A DNA stretch of 64,000 nt from Psychroserpens sp041224425 (GCF_041224425.1 NZ_JBGFGL010000077.1:124001-188000); one strand, 5' to 3'. Shown: positions 10,836 to 20,511, counted from the stretch's first letter. The notes: generated from the sequence alone by a model not told the origin. Numbers and translations are program-made.

Positions 10836-11552
10836 TTACAATTGTGTTTCTAAATCTCTTAAATTAATGTGTCCTTCGTATAACGCTTTGCCTATGATGG
10901 CACCTTCACAGCCCAAGTCCTCTAGTCGATTTAAATCGTCAATAGACCTAATACCTCCAGACGCAATTAGTTTGATGTGTGAGGATTGTTTTAAAATATT
11001 TTGGTATAATTCAAAGGAAGGACCTTCTAACATACCATCCTTGTCTATATCTGTACAAATCACATATTGGGCACCTTTGTCTTGATAGGATTCTATAAAG
11101 GACAAAACCTCACAATTACTATCTTCTTGCCAACCATTTACAGCTATTTTACCTTGATAACAGTCTGCTCCTAAAATGATTTTGGTTCCACCATACGTTG
11201 CCAACCATTTGCTAAACGTTTCAGGTGATTTTACTGCAATGCTGCCTCCTGTGATTTGTTTCGCTCCAGAATTAAAGGCTATATGCAAGTCTTCATCAGA
11301 TTTTATGCCACCTCCAAAGTCTATTTTTAAGCTGGTTTTTGAAGCGATTTGTTCCAAAACTTTATAATTGACAATGTGCTGGGCTTTGGCACCATCTAAA
11401 TCTACTAAATGTAAATATTGAATTCCGGCTGCTTCAAACTCTTTAGCAACTTCGAGTGGACTTTCACTGTAAATGGTTTTGGCATTGTAATCGCCTTTGG
11501 TCAATCTCACGCATTTACCATCGATAATGTCTATTGCAGGTATTATTCTCAT
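10836..11552 (-). CDS. hisA: ProFAR isomerase HisA
   Basis: This 238-residue TIM barrel is homologous to HisF. It starts with IPAIDIIDGKCVRLTKGDY, including the general-base Asp, and has the opposite catalytic Asp in CTDIDKDGMLEGP. Phosphate loops FGGGIKS and ASGGIRS are present. It catalyses the Amadori rearrangement of ProFAR. Its start overlaps the end of hisH by 4 bases. Confidence 0.98.
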   Translation of the reverse strand: MRIIPAIDIIDGKCVRLTKGDYNAKTIYSESPLEVAKEFEAAGIQYLHLVDLDGAKAQHIVNYKVLEQIASKTSLKIDFGGGIKSDEDLHIAFNSGAKQITGGSIAVKSPETFSKWLATYGGTKIILGADCYQGKIAVNGWQEDSNCEVLSFIESYQDKGAQYVICTDIDKDGMLEGPSFELYQNILKQSSHIKLIASGGIRSIDDLNRLEDLGCEGAIIGKALYEGHINLRDLETQL

Positions 11553-12130
11553 AAGGCTATAAAGTTTTTTAAAATTTGTTCTCCAGCTGTACTGCTTTTT
11601 TCAGGATGGAATTGAACACCGTAAAAATTATCTTTCTGTAATGCCGAGGCATAACTAATGTCATAATGAGTGCTCGCAATCATTTCATTACAACATTCAG
11701 CATAAAAGCTGTGAACTGAATACATGTATGGGCTGGTATTTAAACCCTTAAACAGTTCTGACTTTAAATTTGTTATAGTGTTCCATCCCATTTGTGGCAC
11801 TTTGACGCGTTTACTAAAGCGTTTAATCTTAGTATTAAAAATTCCTAGACCCTTTGTATTACCTTCTTCTGTATACTCGCACATCAATTGCATGCCCAAA
11901 CATATACCCAAAACCGGTTGCTTTAAATTGGGAATCAAATCATTTAGTTTACTTTTTTTTAGCATGTTCATAGCCGAACTCGCTTCTCCTACACCAGGAA
12001 ATATCACTTTGTCAGCTGCGCTAATTAGGTCTTTGTCTTTTGTTAAAATTGCATTTATGTCCAATCGTGCAAAGGCAAACTGAATGCTTTTAATGTTACC
12101 TGCACCATAATCTATTATTGCTACTTTCAT
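11549..12130 (-). CDS. hisH: Imidazole glycerol phosphate synthase, glutaminase subunit HisH
   Basis: A 193-residue class I glutamine amidotransferase. The oxyanion loop PGVGEASSAM, the nucleophile elbow GICLGMQLM (Cys) and the HPEKS catalytic His/Glu are all visible. It forms the heterodimer with HisF and channels ammonia to it. The start codon shares one base with the hisB stop (TAATG). Confidence 0.98.
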   Translation of the reverse strand: MKVAIIDYGAGNIKSIQFAFARLDINAILTKDKDLISAADKVIFPGVGEASSAMNMLKKSKLNDLIPNLKQPVLGICLGMQLMCEYTEEGNTKGLGIFNTKIKRFSKRVKVPQMGWNTITNLKSELFKGLNTSPYMYSVHSFYAECCNEMIASTHYDISYASALQKDNFYGVQFHPEKSSTAGEQILKNFIAL

Positions 12131-13263
12131 TATAAAACCCCTTTAGTTGATGGTAAAATCATATTTTCAATATTTCGTGTGGTTGCCATTTTGATAGCCT
12201 TTGCGAAAGCTTTAAAAATGGCTTCAATCTTATGGTGCTCGTTTTGTCCTTCAGCTTTGATGTTAAGGTTGCATTTGGCACCATCAGTAAACGATTTGAA
12301 AAAATGGAAAAACATTTCCGTAGGCATTTTACCAATCATTTCACGTTTGAAATCAGCTTCCCAAACCAGCCAATTTCTGCCACCAAAATCTATGGCTACT
12401 TGCGCTAGGCAATCATCCATTGGCAATGTAAATCCGTAACGCTCGATGCCTCTTTTGTCTGCAAGAGCTTTACTGAAAACTTCACCCAGAGCAATAGCTG
12501 TATCTTCAATCGTATGGTGTTCATCAACATCTAGATCTCCAGAAACTTCAATCGTTAAATCTAATCCGCCATGACGTGATAACTGATCTAACATGTGATC
12601 AAAAAATGCAATTCCAGTATCAATGTTGCTCTTTCCTGTACCATCGAGGTTTAAATCTATTTTTATTTGTGTTTCGTTGGTTTGTCGTTCAATTGAGGAT
12701 TGTCTTTGTCCTAATTTCAAAAACTCATAAATAGCCTTCCAACTTGTCGTTTCCAAAGCGATGTATTGTTCAAGAGCTTCCTTTTGTACTGTAATTTCAT
12801 CAGTGCCAAGACCCCTTTTATCATTCATAAAGATGCCTTTTGTGCCAAGGTTTTTGGCGAGTTCCACATCTGTTAAACGATCACCTATGACAAATGAGTT
12901 CACTAAATCATAATCTTCAGAAAAATAACGCGTCAATAAGCCTATATTGGGCTTCCGTGTCATTGCGTTCTCGTTTGCAAATGTCTTGTCTATATATTGT
13001 TCACTGAATACAATACCTTGGGAGTCAAAGGTCCTTATCATAAAATTGTGAATAGGCCAAAACAAATTTTCTGGATAGACCTCAGTACCTAAACCATCTT
13101 GATTGGTCACCATCACAAGTTCATAATTTAATTCTCTAGCAATCCTACCGAGATACTCAAAGACTTGAGGATAGAAGTCTAATTTTTCAAAACTATCAAT
13201 TTGCTCATCGGCTGGTTCTTTAATCAAAGTACCATCTCTATCTATAAATAATACGCGTTTCAT
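12130..13263 (-). CDS. hisB: Bifunctional histidinol-phosphatase / imidazoleglycerol-phosphate dehydratase HisB
   Basis: This 377-residue fused enzyme has an N-terminal HAD phosphatase (LFIDRDGTLIKEP with nucleophile Asp, KPNIGLL, VIGDRLTDVELA) and a C-terminal IGP dehydratase (DHMLDQLSRHGG, DEHHTIEDTAIALGE). The start chosen is the ATG at 13263, giving MKRVLFIDRDGT. A longer frame to 13332 exists but lies inside hisC and adds no conserved sequence. The chosen ATG overlaps the hisC TGA (ATGA). The fused form is the same arrangement as in enteric bacteria. Confidence 0.96.
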   Translation of the reverse strand: MKRVLFIDRDGTLIKEPADEQIDSFEKLDFYPQVFEYLGRIARELNYELVMVTNQDGLGTEVYPENLFWPIHNFMIRTFDSQGIVFSEQYIDKTFANENAMTRKPNIGLLTRYFSEDYDLVNSFVIGDRLTDVELAKNLGTKGIFMNDKRGLGTDEITVQKEALEQYIALETTSWKAIYEFLKLGQRQSSIERQTNETQIKIDLNLDGTGKSNIDTGIAFFDHMLDQLSRHGGLDLTIEVSGDLDVDEHHTIEDTAIALGEVFSKALADKRGIERYGFTLPMDDCLAQVAIDFGGRNWLVWEADFKREMIGKMPTEMFFHFFKSFTDGAKCNLNIKAEGQNEHHKIEAIFKAFAKAIKMATTRNIENMILPSTKGVL

Positions 13264-14312
13264 GATATCGTTTTTAAAGTCTTTATGAGTTTTAAATTTT
13301 CTATTGCTGTACCCACTGTTATTCTTAGGCAATTATCACAACCAGGTTGCGAAGTTCTGTTTCTTACCACGATTCCTTTGCTTATCAATTCTGTATAACG
13401 CTTATTGGCGTTATCTACTTTAATCAATAAAAAATTGGTATCTGATGGATAAACAATCGTAATCCAAGGTATTGCATCTAATTCTATTTTTAACCATTCA
13501 CGTTGTTCGATAATGCGCTTGATTTCAGTTTGGATAATTTCTGTTTTCGAAAGTCTATCCAATGCTTTCATTTGTGTTAATACATTGATGTTGTATGGCA
13601 GTTTAATGGAATTTAAAATTGAGATGACGGTTTCTGAAGCAAAACACATTCCTAATCTAATTCCTGCCATTCCATAGGCTTTTGAAAAAGTTTGTAACAC
13701 GATTAGATTTGGAAATTCATCGAGCCTATTCAACCAACTCTCTCTTTTGCTGAAATCAATATAAGCTTCATCAATAACTACAATGCCATTAAAATTTAGA
13801 ATGAGTGTTTCAATAGTATTTGTATTAAAGTTATTTGCAGTTGGATTGTTGGGTGAGCATAAAAACAAAAGCTTTGAGGATTCATTTTGATTCTCAAGAA
13901 TCTTACTTACCTGAGGTTCAAAATCTGAATCCAATTCAATAGAAACTACTTCGATATCATTGATTTGCGCTAAAACCTCGTACATTCCATATGTTGGAGG
14001 CAACGTTATTACATGATCTTTTCCAGGGTTACAAAATGCTCTAAATAATAAATCCAATAGCTCATCACTACCATTTCCTAAGATTATTTGGCTGGGTGAA
14101 ACATTCTTAAGTTGCGAAATTCGCACTCTTAATTCAGTTTGCTTAGGATCCGGATAGCGATTCACAATAGAATTAAAAGGGTTTTCATTGGCATCCATGA
14201 AAACCATGTGTTCACTTTGACCAGCAAATTCGTCTCTTGCTGAAGCATACGGTTTTAATGTGATGATATTATCTCTTACCATACTTTGAATGTTGAATTC
14301 TCTAGTTATCAT
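13260..14312 (-). CDS. hisC: Histidinol-phosphate aminotransferase HisC
   Basis: A 350-residue PLP-dependent fold-type I aminotransferase. Visible landmarks are the NGSDELLDLLFRAF loop, the CSPNNPT motif, VVIDEAYIDF, the Schiff-base Lys in TFSKAYGMAGIRLG, and the C-terminal Arg in LRITVG. It converts imidazole-acetol phosphate to histidinol phosphate with glutamate. Both ends overlap neighbouring operon genes by 4 bases. Confidence 0.97.
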   Translation of the reverse strand: MITREFNIQSMVRDNIITLKPYASARDEFAGQSEHMVFMDANENPFNSIVNRYPDPKQTELRVRISQLKNVSPSQIILGNGSDELLDLLFRAFCNPGKDHVITLPPTYGMYEVLAQINDIEVVSIELDSDFEPQVSKILENQNESSKLLFLCSPNNPTANNFNTNTIETLILNFNGIVVIDEAYIDFSKRESWLNRLDEFPNLIVLQTFSKAYGMAGIRLGMCFASETVISILNSIKLPYNINVLTQMKALDRLSKTEIIQTEIKRIIEQREWLKIELDAIPWITIVYPSDTNFLLIKVDNANKRYTELISKGIVVRNRTSQPGCDNCLRITVGTAIENLKLIKTLKTIS

Positions 14313-15607
14313 TTCAAATTGTTTTTTAAATCCTTTAAACGAATCGTCACGGCATTTTTGTGAGCTTGCAAACCTTCAGCCTGTGCCATAGTTTCAATGG
14401 CATTACCAATATTCAAAAGACCATTTTCAGATATTTTTTGAAAGGTGATGCTTTTCAAAAAGCTATCTAAATTGACACCAGAATAGGCTTTACTGAAACC
14501 ATTTGTAGGTAAAGTGTGGTTTGTTCCAGAAGCATAATCGCCAGCACTTTCAGGTGTAAAATTTCCTATAAAAACAGAACCTGCATTTTGGATGCCTTGA
14601 ACGAAAAAATCATTGTTGTTAGTACAAACTATAAAATGTTCAGGCGCATAAGCATTGATCAATCTTAAAGCGTCTTCATTGGTGTTGACATAAATACATT
14701 TAGAATTTTGAATCGCTTGAGCAGCAATATCTTTTCTGGGTAATGCTTCACGTTGTAAAATAATTTCACTTTTGACTTCTTCAATCAACTTTTCAGAAGT
14801 TGAAACCAATACGACTTGGCTATCGAGACCATGTTCTGCCTGACTTAATAAATCGGATGCCACATAACTTGCATCAGCTGAATCGTCAGCCATAACCAAC
14901 AATTCACTCGGTCCTGCTGGCATATCAATAGCAACACCATATTTTGTAGCTAACTGTTTGGCCACTGTAACGAATTGGTTTCCTGGTCCGAAAATCTTAT
15001 ACACTTGAGGTATGGTTTGTGTTCCAAAGGTCAACGCTGCAATGGCTTGTATACCACCAACTTTAAACACTTTTGAAACACCACAGGATTTTGCTGCATA
15101 TAAAATTTCATTAGCTATATCACCATTTTTATCTGGAGGTGAACACAAAATAATGTCTTGGCATCCTGCAATTTGTGCCGGAACAGCCAGCATCAATACA
15201 GTTGAAAGTAATGGCGCTGTACCACCTGGAATGTATAATCCAACTTTCTGAATTGGACGCTTTTCTTGCCAGCACTCTACACCTTGCATGGTTTTAACTC
15301 TTACACGATCTGTTTTTTGAGCGCTATGAAAAGTTTCAATATTTGATTTGGCGATAGCAATAGCTTGTTTTAAGTCCGTAGAAACTTTTGAACACGCTTT
15401 ATCAAATTCTGCTTCACTGACTTGAAAGGAGTCTAATTTAACTCCATCAAATAAGTCTGTATACTTTTTAATGGCTCTATCGCCTCGTCGTTGCACATCG
15501 TTAAAGATCTCGTTAACGGTATCTTCAATATTATCTATACTTTGTGTTGGTCGCTTTAACAGTTCTAACCAATCTTCTTGTTTTGGATTTTTAATAGTTG
15601 TGATCAT
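14309..15607 (-). CDS. hisD: Histidinol dehydrogenase HisD
   Basis: This 432-residue zinc enzyme carries out the last two oxidations to histidine. Signature segments include GPGNQFVTVAKQ, DMPAGPSELLVMAD, QAEHGLDSQ and APEHFIV. The ATG at 15607 (MITTIKNPK) is preferred over one at 15631 because it overlaps the hisG TGA as ATGA, matching the coupling seen throughout the operon. Confidence 0.97.
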   Translation of the reverse strand: MITTIKNPKQEDWLELLKRPTQSIDNIEDTVNEIFNDVQRRGDRAIKKYTDLFDGVKLDSFQVSEAEFDKACSKVSTDLKQAIAIAKSNIETFHSAQKTDRVRVKTMQGVECWQEKRPIQKVGLYIPGGTAPLLSTVLMLAVPAQIAGCQDIILCSPPDKNGDIANEILYAAKSCGVSKVFKVGGIQAIAALTFGTQTIPQVYKIFGPGNQFVTVAKQLATKYGVAIDMPAGPSELLVMADDSADASYVASDLLSQAEHGLDSQVVLVSTSEKLIEEVKSEIILQREALPRKDIAAQAIQNSKCIYVNTNEDALRLINAYAPEHFIVCTNNNDFFVQGIQNAGSVFIGNFTPESAGDYASGTNHTLPTNGFSKAYSGVNLDSFLKSITFQKISENGLLNIGNAIETMAQAEGLQAHKNAVTIRLKDLKNNLK

Positions 15608-16461
15608 AGTACCATGTTTTCTATTGGACAAACCAGGATTCCTTCTGCCCCATTTCGTTTTAATTCGTCAATGACTTCCCAAAATTGATTTTTATTGATA
15701 ACAGAGTGTAATGAGCTCCATCCTTCTTTGGCTAAGGGTAAAATTGTCGGACTGTTCATTCCTGGAAGAATGTTTTGAATGATTTCCAATTTTTCATTCT
15801 GAACATTAAGTAGCACATACTTGTGTTGCTGCGCTCTTAAAACTGATTTCAACCGAAACTGTAACTGATCTAATAACGTCTTATTCGCTTCAGTTATTAA
15901 AGGTGAGATTGCGAGAACCGCTTCAGAATTTAATAATACATCAACTTCCTTTAAACCGTTTTTAAATAAGGTGCTTCCACTGGAAACAATGTCTACTATA
16001 GCATCTGCCAAACCAATATTTGGTGCAATTTCAACAGAACCATTGATAATATGTAGGTTAGCATTAACTTGATGTTGCTCTAAAAATGTTTTTACTGTAT
16101 TGGGATATGAGGTTGCGATACGCTTTCCTTCAAGATCTTGAACCGATACATATTTTTTTCCTTTAGGAATAGCGACAGAGACACGACAGGAAGAAAACCC
16201 TAATTTTTCAATAACAGTAATGCCATTTCCTTTTTCTATCAAAACATTTTCGCCAATTATGGCAACATCTACAACACCATCTTTTAGATATTGTGGTATA
16301 TCTCCATTTCGCAGATAAAAGACTTCCAAAGGAAAGTTTCTTGCAGACGCCTTGAGTTGGTCCCTTCCATTGTCAATGGAAATCCCAATATCCTTTAAAA
16401 GTTTCATGGAATCATCATGAAGACGACCTGATTTTTGTACAGCAATTTTTAATTTACTCAT
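15604..16461 (-). CDS. hisG: ATP phosphoribosyltransferase HisG (long form)
   Basis: A 285-residue first enzyme of histidine synthesis, which couples ATP to PRPP and is feedback-inhibited by histidine. The start MSKLKIAVQKSGRL at 16461 is the conserved HisG N-terminus. The open frame continues upstream to 16518 but that part covers the attenuator region. The PRPP-binding segment DAIVDIVSSGSTLFKNGL is visible. The C-terminal regulatory domain of about 70 residues makes it the long, HisZ-independent form. Confidence 0.97.
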   Translation of the reverse strand: MSKLKIAVQKSGRLHDDSMKLLKDIGISIDNGRDQLKASARNFPLEVFYLRNGDIPQYLKDGVVDVAIIGENVLIEKGNGITVIEKLGFSSCRVSVAIPKGKKYVSVQDLEGKRIATSYPNTVKTFLEQHQVNANLHIINGSVEIAPNIGLADAIVDIVSSGSTLFKNGLKEVDVLLNSEAVLAISPLITEANKTLLDQLQFRLKSVLRAQQHKYVLLNVQNEKLEIIQNILPGMNSPTILPLAKEGWSSLHSVINKNQFWEVIDELKRNGAEGILVCPIENMVL

Positions 16462-16521
16462 GTAATGGTTTATTGTGTTTGAGTAAATTCTTTCAGGTCT
16501 GTTTCTCAATATGTACAAAAG

Positions 16522-16558
16522 AAAAAACCGTCTGAGAACATACTCAAACGGTTTTTAA
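16522..16558 (-). terminator. Attenuator terminator of the his operon
   Basis: On the minus strand the stem AAACCGTTTGAG / CTCAGACGGTTT (one G-U pair, TATGTT loop) is followed by TTTTTTCTTTT. It sits between the His-rich leader peptide and hisG, where an attenuator is expected. A segment inside the leader, ACTCAGG, can pair with TTTGAGT of the 5' arm to form an antiterminator. Confidence 0.85.
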
Positions 16559-16584
16559 ATATCTTGACTTTATTCAACACATTT

Positions 16585-16641
16585 TCATCTCGCCTGAGTG
16601 CCAGATAGAAAATGATGATGATGTAATTGAATAAAACTCAT
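16585..16641 (-). CDS. hisL: his operon leader peptide
   Basis: An 18-codon ORF encodes MSFIQLHHHHFLSGTQAR, with four consecutive His codons. It starts with ATG at 16641, ends in TGA, and lies about 27 bases upstream of a strong intrinsic terminator that precedes hisG. This is the standard layout of amino-acid attenuation: ribosome stalling at the His codons when histidyl-tRNA is scarce would favour the antiterminator. The sequence shows the ORF, the His run and the hairpin directly. The mechanism is inferred from known his attenuators. Confidence 0.88.
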   Translation of the reverse strand: MSFIQLHHHHFLSGTQAR

Positions 16642-16717
16642 AATTGTTTTGTTGTAACAAATTTTGCAAAATAAAATTTAAAATTCCAAATAGGAAGATA
16701 TTAAATACCTGTTAAAA

Positions 16718-17533
16718 TTATTGATTCCCTAAAATTATAGGCATTCCAGAGTCACCAGAACCAATGACAACAACCTTACTGTTATTAGATTCTGATAATT
16801 TAATGGTAGCTTCAATACCTTTATCCTGTAGAATTTTATCTGTTAAAGATGCGCTTAAAATTCTATTGGCATCTGCTTTACCTTGCGCTTCGATACGTTG
16901 GCGTTGCGCTTCTTTTTCAGCAGTAACCAATCTAAATTCGTATTCCAAGGATTCTTGCTCTTGCTTTAATTTACGTTCGATGGCATCTTTAATCGTAGGT
17001 GGCAAGGTGACGTCCCTAACAAGTATTTCATCTAAAACAATGTATTGGTCATCAACGATTTTTTTGGTTTCCTCAAAAATTTCACGTTGAATCGCATCAC
17101 GCTTACTTGAGTATAATTGTTCTGGCGTATAACGTCCCACAACACTACGAGCAGCAGATCGAATAGTTGGTAGAATAATTCGGTTTAAGTAGTTCTCTCC
17201 AATCTCCTGGTGTAATTTTCCAAGGTTGGCTTCATCAGGCTTATACCACGCTGAAGCATCTAATTGAATGTCTAATCCGTTAGAAGACAACACCTTCATT
17301 TTTTCAAAAATCTCTTGACGTCTCACTTCATAAACATAAACCTTATTCCATGGTGCTACAATATGAAACCCTTCACCTAAAGGCGGCTCATCGGTAACGA
17401 CTCCTCCTCCAAATGTTTTATATAGAACACCGGCTTCACCAGAACCGATAGTCACAGCAGATTTTGCTAAAAGTATAAGTAGTACAATTGCGCCAAAAAC
17501 AACTGGTAGTGCAATTTTTGGTAATTTTTCCAT
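16718..17533 (-). CDS. Prohibitin/SPFH-domain membrane protein
   Basis: This 271-residue protein has an N-terminal transmembrane helix (IALPVVFGAIVLLILLA) and then an SPFH/band-7 domain (VTIGSGEAGVLYKTFGGG, GEGFHIVAPWNKVYVYEVRRQ). A helical coiled-coil tail rich in EAQRQRIEAQGKADA follows, as in prohibitin and HflC/HflK. Such proteins build large membrane rings that scaffold proteases and microdomains. It is 11 bases downstream of the VWA gene and probably co-transcribed with it. The exact partner cannot be told from sequence. Confidence 0.9.
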   Translation of the reverse strand: MEKLPKIALPVVFGAIVLLILLAKSAVTIGSGEAGVLYKTFGGGVVTDEPPLGEGFHIVAPWNKVYVYEVRRQEIFEKMKVLSSNGLDIQLDASAWYKPDEANLGKLHQEIGENYLNRIILPTIRSAARSVVGRYTPEQLYSSKRDAIQREIFEETKKIVDDQYIVLDEILVRDVTLPPTIKDAIERKLKQEQESLEYEFRLVTAEKEAQRQRIEAQGKADANRILSASLTDKILQDKGIEATIKLSESNNSKVVVIGSGDSGMPIILGNQ

Positions 17534-17544
17534 AGTTTTTATTT

Positions 17545-19578
17545 TTAAATTAGTCCGTTATATTTTCTGATAAACCACTCCAAGGCCAAACTCAAAACAA
17601 GCAAACCGAGTAAGTATTTCCAATCTATCAAAGGTACGATTTTTTTACTGCTTTTTTGGACGGTTTTAAATCGAGAATCAGAAACTAAGTCTGATACCAA
17701 GTTAGCCGTATTATCAATGAAGTATGCATTTCCATTACTGTTTTCAGCAACATTTGTCAGCTTTTCAACATTGGCATTTAAAAACTGCTGTTCAACATTA
17801 TAATCTAATACCTTGAATGAACCTGATGATGCAACATTAGCGTTTGAAGCACTGACCGTAAAATCATAATCTCCAGCTTCCAATCCGCTAAGGTCGATTT
17901 CATAATTGGTATTTTTTAAGACAAATGGATACGTCGTAGTAGCATTTGTGAGTTTATTTTTTATTTGGATATTTAGATTCGTATTGGCATCAAATTCATA
18001 ATTTTTATTGAAGTACTGAGCTGTAATCTTAACATCATCATTCCCATTGTAAAATGACTCGTAATTAATACTGAGTCGAGTCCGACGTTGCTTAGAGCTT
18101 AGATATTGTACGATTTTTCCAATAAAATTATCAAACGAATTGAAGGATTTCTGATCTAAATAATTTTGGGCTCGCCATTTCCAAATGCCTTCACCAAAAA
18201 GAACAGCCTCACGTTTAGAATCAATTTCATAAGTTACCAATAGAGGTTCATCTAATTGTGTTCCATTTACGGATTTATACATCAAAGTTTGATATGGTAC
18301 GCTAAAAGATAGTTCACCAAACTCTGATGTTATTGGAGGGAAATTTTCAACATCGAGCGCATCAATAATAAAAGTGTTATAATTTTGATTGATGACTGGC
18401 AGGTAATTTTCTTTCTGCAGTGTTACTTGCTGCTTGAAATGGTTTTGATTTTGATGTAGTAAGGACCAATTCGTTTTTGGACCAGCTACGATAAATGAAT
18501 TCAATTTCAATCGGTTTATTTCAACAAAAACTTGTTTAAAGCTATTAGTTGGTTGATATACTACAATCATTTGAAAATCATTAGATTGATTTAAAAATGT
18601 ATTTGGATTTAAAATTTCAGCTTTACGTTGCTGATTACTCTCAATAGCTTTTTTAAAGGCTCCTAAATCTGGATGCAAAATATCTGAAACAATAGCCACA
18701 TTTGTTTTTTGATCAATAACTTCAACCGCAAAATCCTTTACATTGTTAACCTTGTTTTTTTCATTTTCAATTGGAACAATTTCTGCTTTAAAACTTTGAA
18801 TGCCAACTCTATTTGCAGGTAATGTAAAAGATACAATTTCAGATGTTTTTGTTTTACTGAACGTCAACGGTTGAGAATAAACGACTGTACTGCCTGATGT
18901 AATCTTCAAAGACGTATTTATATTGGAATTACCACTATAGGTAGCAATAATTTCTATGGGAAACTTATTTTTTAAATACACATAGCGATTCACATTTAAC
19001 TGTTCAATACGCAAATCGGTATAGGTTATGGTATCACCTAAGATTACAGGAAAAACCGACTGTTTGAATCGATTGGTCAGGTACTGATAATCATTTCCGA
19101 AAGTTTGGTTACCGTCACTAATCAAAACCGTTGGAGACACTGAATTGCTATACACTTCAGATAAACGATCAAATACTTGAGAGATATCAGATTGTCGCTC
19201 ATCAAAATTTAGGGAGTCCACTTCACGGAATGATTTTCCGAAGCTATAGTATTCTACATTAAAGGCCTCATTAAGTTCTGTACTTTGCTTTAAGCGTTCA
19301 ATTAGCTCAGCAACATTTTGATCTTGATTGAGATATGCAATTGACTCAGAATTGTCTACGGCAATGATCAGATTAGGCTTTTCATCAAAATAAGATACCT
19401 TATTAAACTTTGGATTGATTAACAGAAGTAACACCAAAAAAATGCTGAAGAACCTAAGAAATGTAAGCATCCATGTTGTCTTAGAGCGATTCTTTGACTT
19501 ATATACATACTGAAAAAGCGCTAATACTAGCGCTATAATTCCAGATAATATGATATAAAAAATGACTTTTTCCTGCAT
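17545..19578 (-). CDS. VWA-type membrane protein of unknown function
   Basis: A 677-residue protein with two N-terminal transmembrane segments (about residues 6-25 and 37-58) and one near the C-terminus (KYLLGLLVLSLALEWFI). A von Willebrand A-like domain starts after the second helix, with a MIDAS-like DNSES motif (LIIAVDNSESIA) and VLISDGNQT. Beta-sandwich-like regions follow. The topology resembles the BatA/BatB-associated and gliding-era Bacteroidota membrane VWA proteins. No enzymatic motif is visible. It lies between fabG and the SPFH gene on the same strand. Confidence 0.8.
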   Translation of the reverse strand: MQEKVIFYIILSGIIALVLALFQYVYKSKNRSKTTWMLTFLRFFSIFLVLLLLINPKFNKVSYFDEKPNLIIAVDNSESIAYLNQDQNVAELIERLKQSTELNEAFNVEYYSFGKSFREVDSLNFDERQSDISQVFDRLSEVYSNSVSPTVLISDGNQTFGNDYQYLTNRFKQSVFPVILGDTITYTDLRIEQLNVNRYVYLKNKFPIEIIATYSGNSNINTSLKITSGSTVVYSQPLTFSKTKTSEIVSFTLPANRVGIQSFKAEIVPIENEKNKVNNVKDFAVEVIDQKTNVAIVSDILHPDLGAFKKAIESNQQRKAEILNPNTFLNQSNDFQMIVVYQPTNSFKQVFVEINRLKLNSFIVAGPKTNWSLLHQNQNHFKQQVTLQKENYLPVINQNYNTFIIDALDVENFPPITSEFGELSFSVPYQTLMYKSVNGTQLDEPLLVTYEIDSKREAVLFGEGIWKWRAQNYLDQKSFNSFDNFIGKIVQYLSSKQRRTRLSINYESFYNGNDDVKITAQYFNKNYEFDANTNLNIQIKNKLTNATTTYPFVLKNTNYEIDLSGLEAGDYDFTVSASNANVASSGSFKVLDYNVEQQFLNANVEKLTNVAENSNGNAYFIDNTANLVSDLVSDSRFKTVQKSSKKIVPLIDWKYLLGLLVLSLALEWFIRKYNGLI

Positions 19579-19634
19579 TAAAAGCTAAGCTTTCATAAAG
19601 TTTTAATAGATTCTTTTTTATAGAAATCCATTGA

Positions 19635-20381
19635 TTAGGTTAACATGCCTCCATCCACATGAAGTGTCTGACCAGTAACGTAAGCACTCATGTCACTTGC
19701 CAAAAACACACAAGCATTGGCTATATCTTCTGGAGTTCCTCCACGCTTTAAAGGAATGGCATCACGCCAACCTTTAACTGTATCTTCATCAAGTTTAGCG
19801 GTCATTTCCGTTTCAATAAAGCCAGGTGCAATCACATTACTTCGAATGTTTCTAGAGCCTAATTCCAGAGCTACCGATTTCGAAAATCCGATAATTCCTG
19901 CTTTTGATGCCGCATAATTCGTCTGTCCAGCATTTCCTTTAACACCAACAACAGAACTCATATTAATTATCGATCCCTTGCGTTGTTTTAACATGGTACG
20001 CTGTACGGCTTTCGTCATATTAAAAACCGACTTCAAATTGACCTCTATAACCTTATCAAAATCCTCTTCTCCCATACGCATCAAAAGGTTGTCTTTTGTA
20101 ATTCCAGCGTTATTAACCAATATATCAATGCTACCAAATTCAGCTAAAACATCATCAGCCAATTGTTGTGCTTCCTCAAAACTTGCTGCATTACTCTGAT
20201 ATCCTTTGGCCTTGACACCCAAATCGTTCAGCTCTTTTTCCAAAGCATTTGCTGCTTCAACAGATGAACTGTATGTAAACGCCACATTGGCACCATGTTG
20301 CGCAAAAATTTCAGCAATACCTTTACCGATTCCTCGACTCGCGCCAGTAACGATAGCTGTTTTTCCTTCTAGTAATTTCAT
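19635..20381 (-). CDS. fabG: 3-oxoacyl-[acyl-carrier-protein] reductase FabG
   Basis: This 248-residue classical short-chain dehydrogenase/reductase has the Rossmann NAD(P) motif TGASRGIGKGIA, the NNAG motif, the catalytic Ser in INMSSVVG and YAASK (Tyr, Lys), and the C-terminal VTGQTLHVDGGM typical of FabG. It reduces beta-ketoacyl-ACP in fatty acid elongation. Its own -7 box lies upstream. Confidence 0.95.
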   Translation of the reverse strand: MKLLEGKTAIVTGASRGIGKGIAEIFAQHGANVAFTYSSSVEAANALEKELNDLGVKAKGYQSNAASFEEAQQLADDVLAEFGSIDILVNNAGITKDNLLMRMGEEDFDKVIEVNLKSVFNMTKAVQRTMLKQRKGSIINMSSVVGVKGNAGQTNYAASKAGIIGFSKSVALELGSRNIRSNVIAPGFIETEMTAKLDEDTVKGWRDAIPLKRGGTPEDIANACVFLASDMSAYVTGQTLHVDGGMLT

Positions 20382-20409
20382 GAATGATTGTGTTAAAATA
20401 GTTGGTTTT

Positions 20410-20417
20410 CAAATATA
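20410..20417 (-). promoter_or_regulatory. Probable -7 promoter box of fabG
   Basis: On the minus strand this reads TATATTTG, an exact match to the Bacteroidota -7 consensus TAnnTTTG, 29 bases upstream of the fabG ATG. No clear -33 TTG is seen at the usual distance. Confidence 0.5.
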
Positions 20418-20498
20418 GGAAATTGAACTTGTACCATATAAAATTTCAGTAAATTTTATCATTTAATTATGACCTGAAAGTATTTTAATTCTTATTGC

Positions 20499-20506
20499 TA
20501 ATTTTG
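20499..20506 (+). promoter_or_regulatory. Probable -7 promoter box of the DUF1853 gene
   Basis: TAATTTTG matches TAnnTTTG and ends 6 bases before the ATG at 20512, so the transcript would begin at or almost at the start codon. Confidence 0.5.
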
Positions 20507-20511
20507 TGAAC

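Noticed and set aside
16462..16518. N-terminal extension of hisG
   Set aside because: The extra codons cover the region just after the attenuator hairpin, and the conserved HisG start is at 16461.
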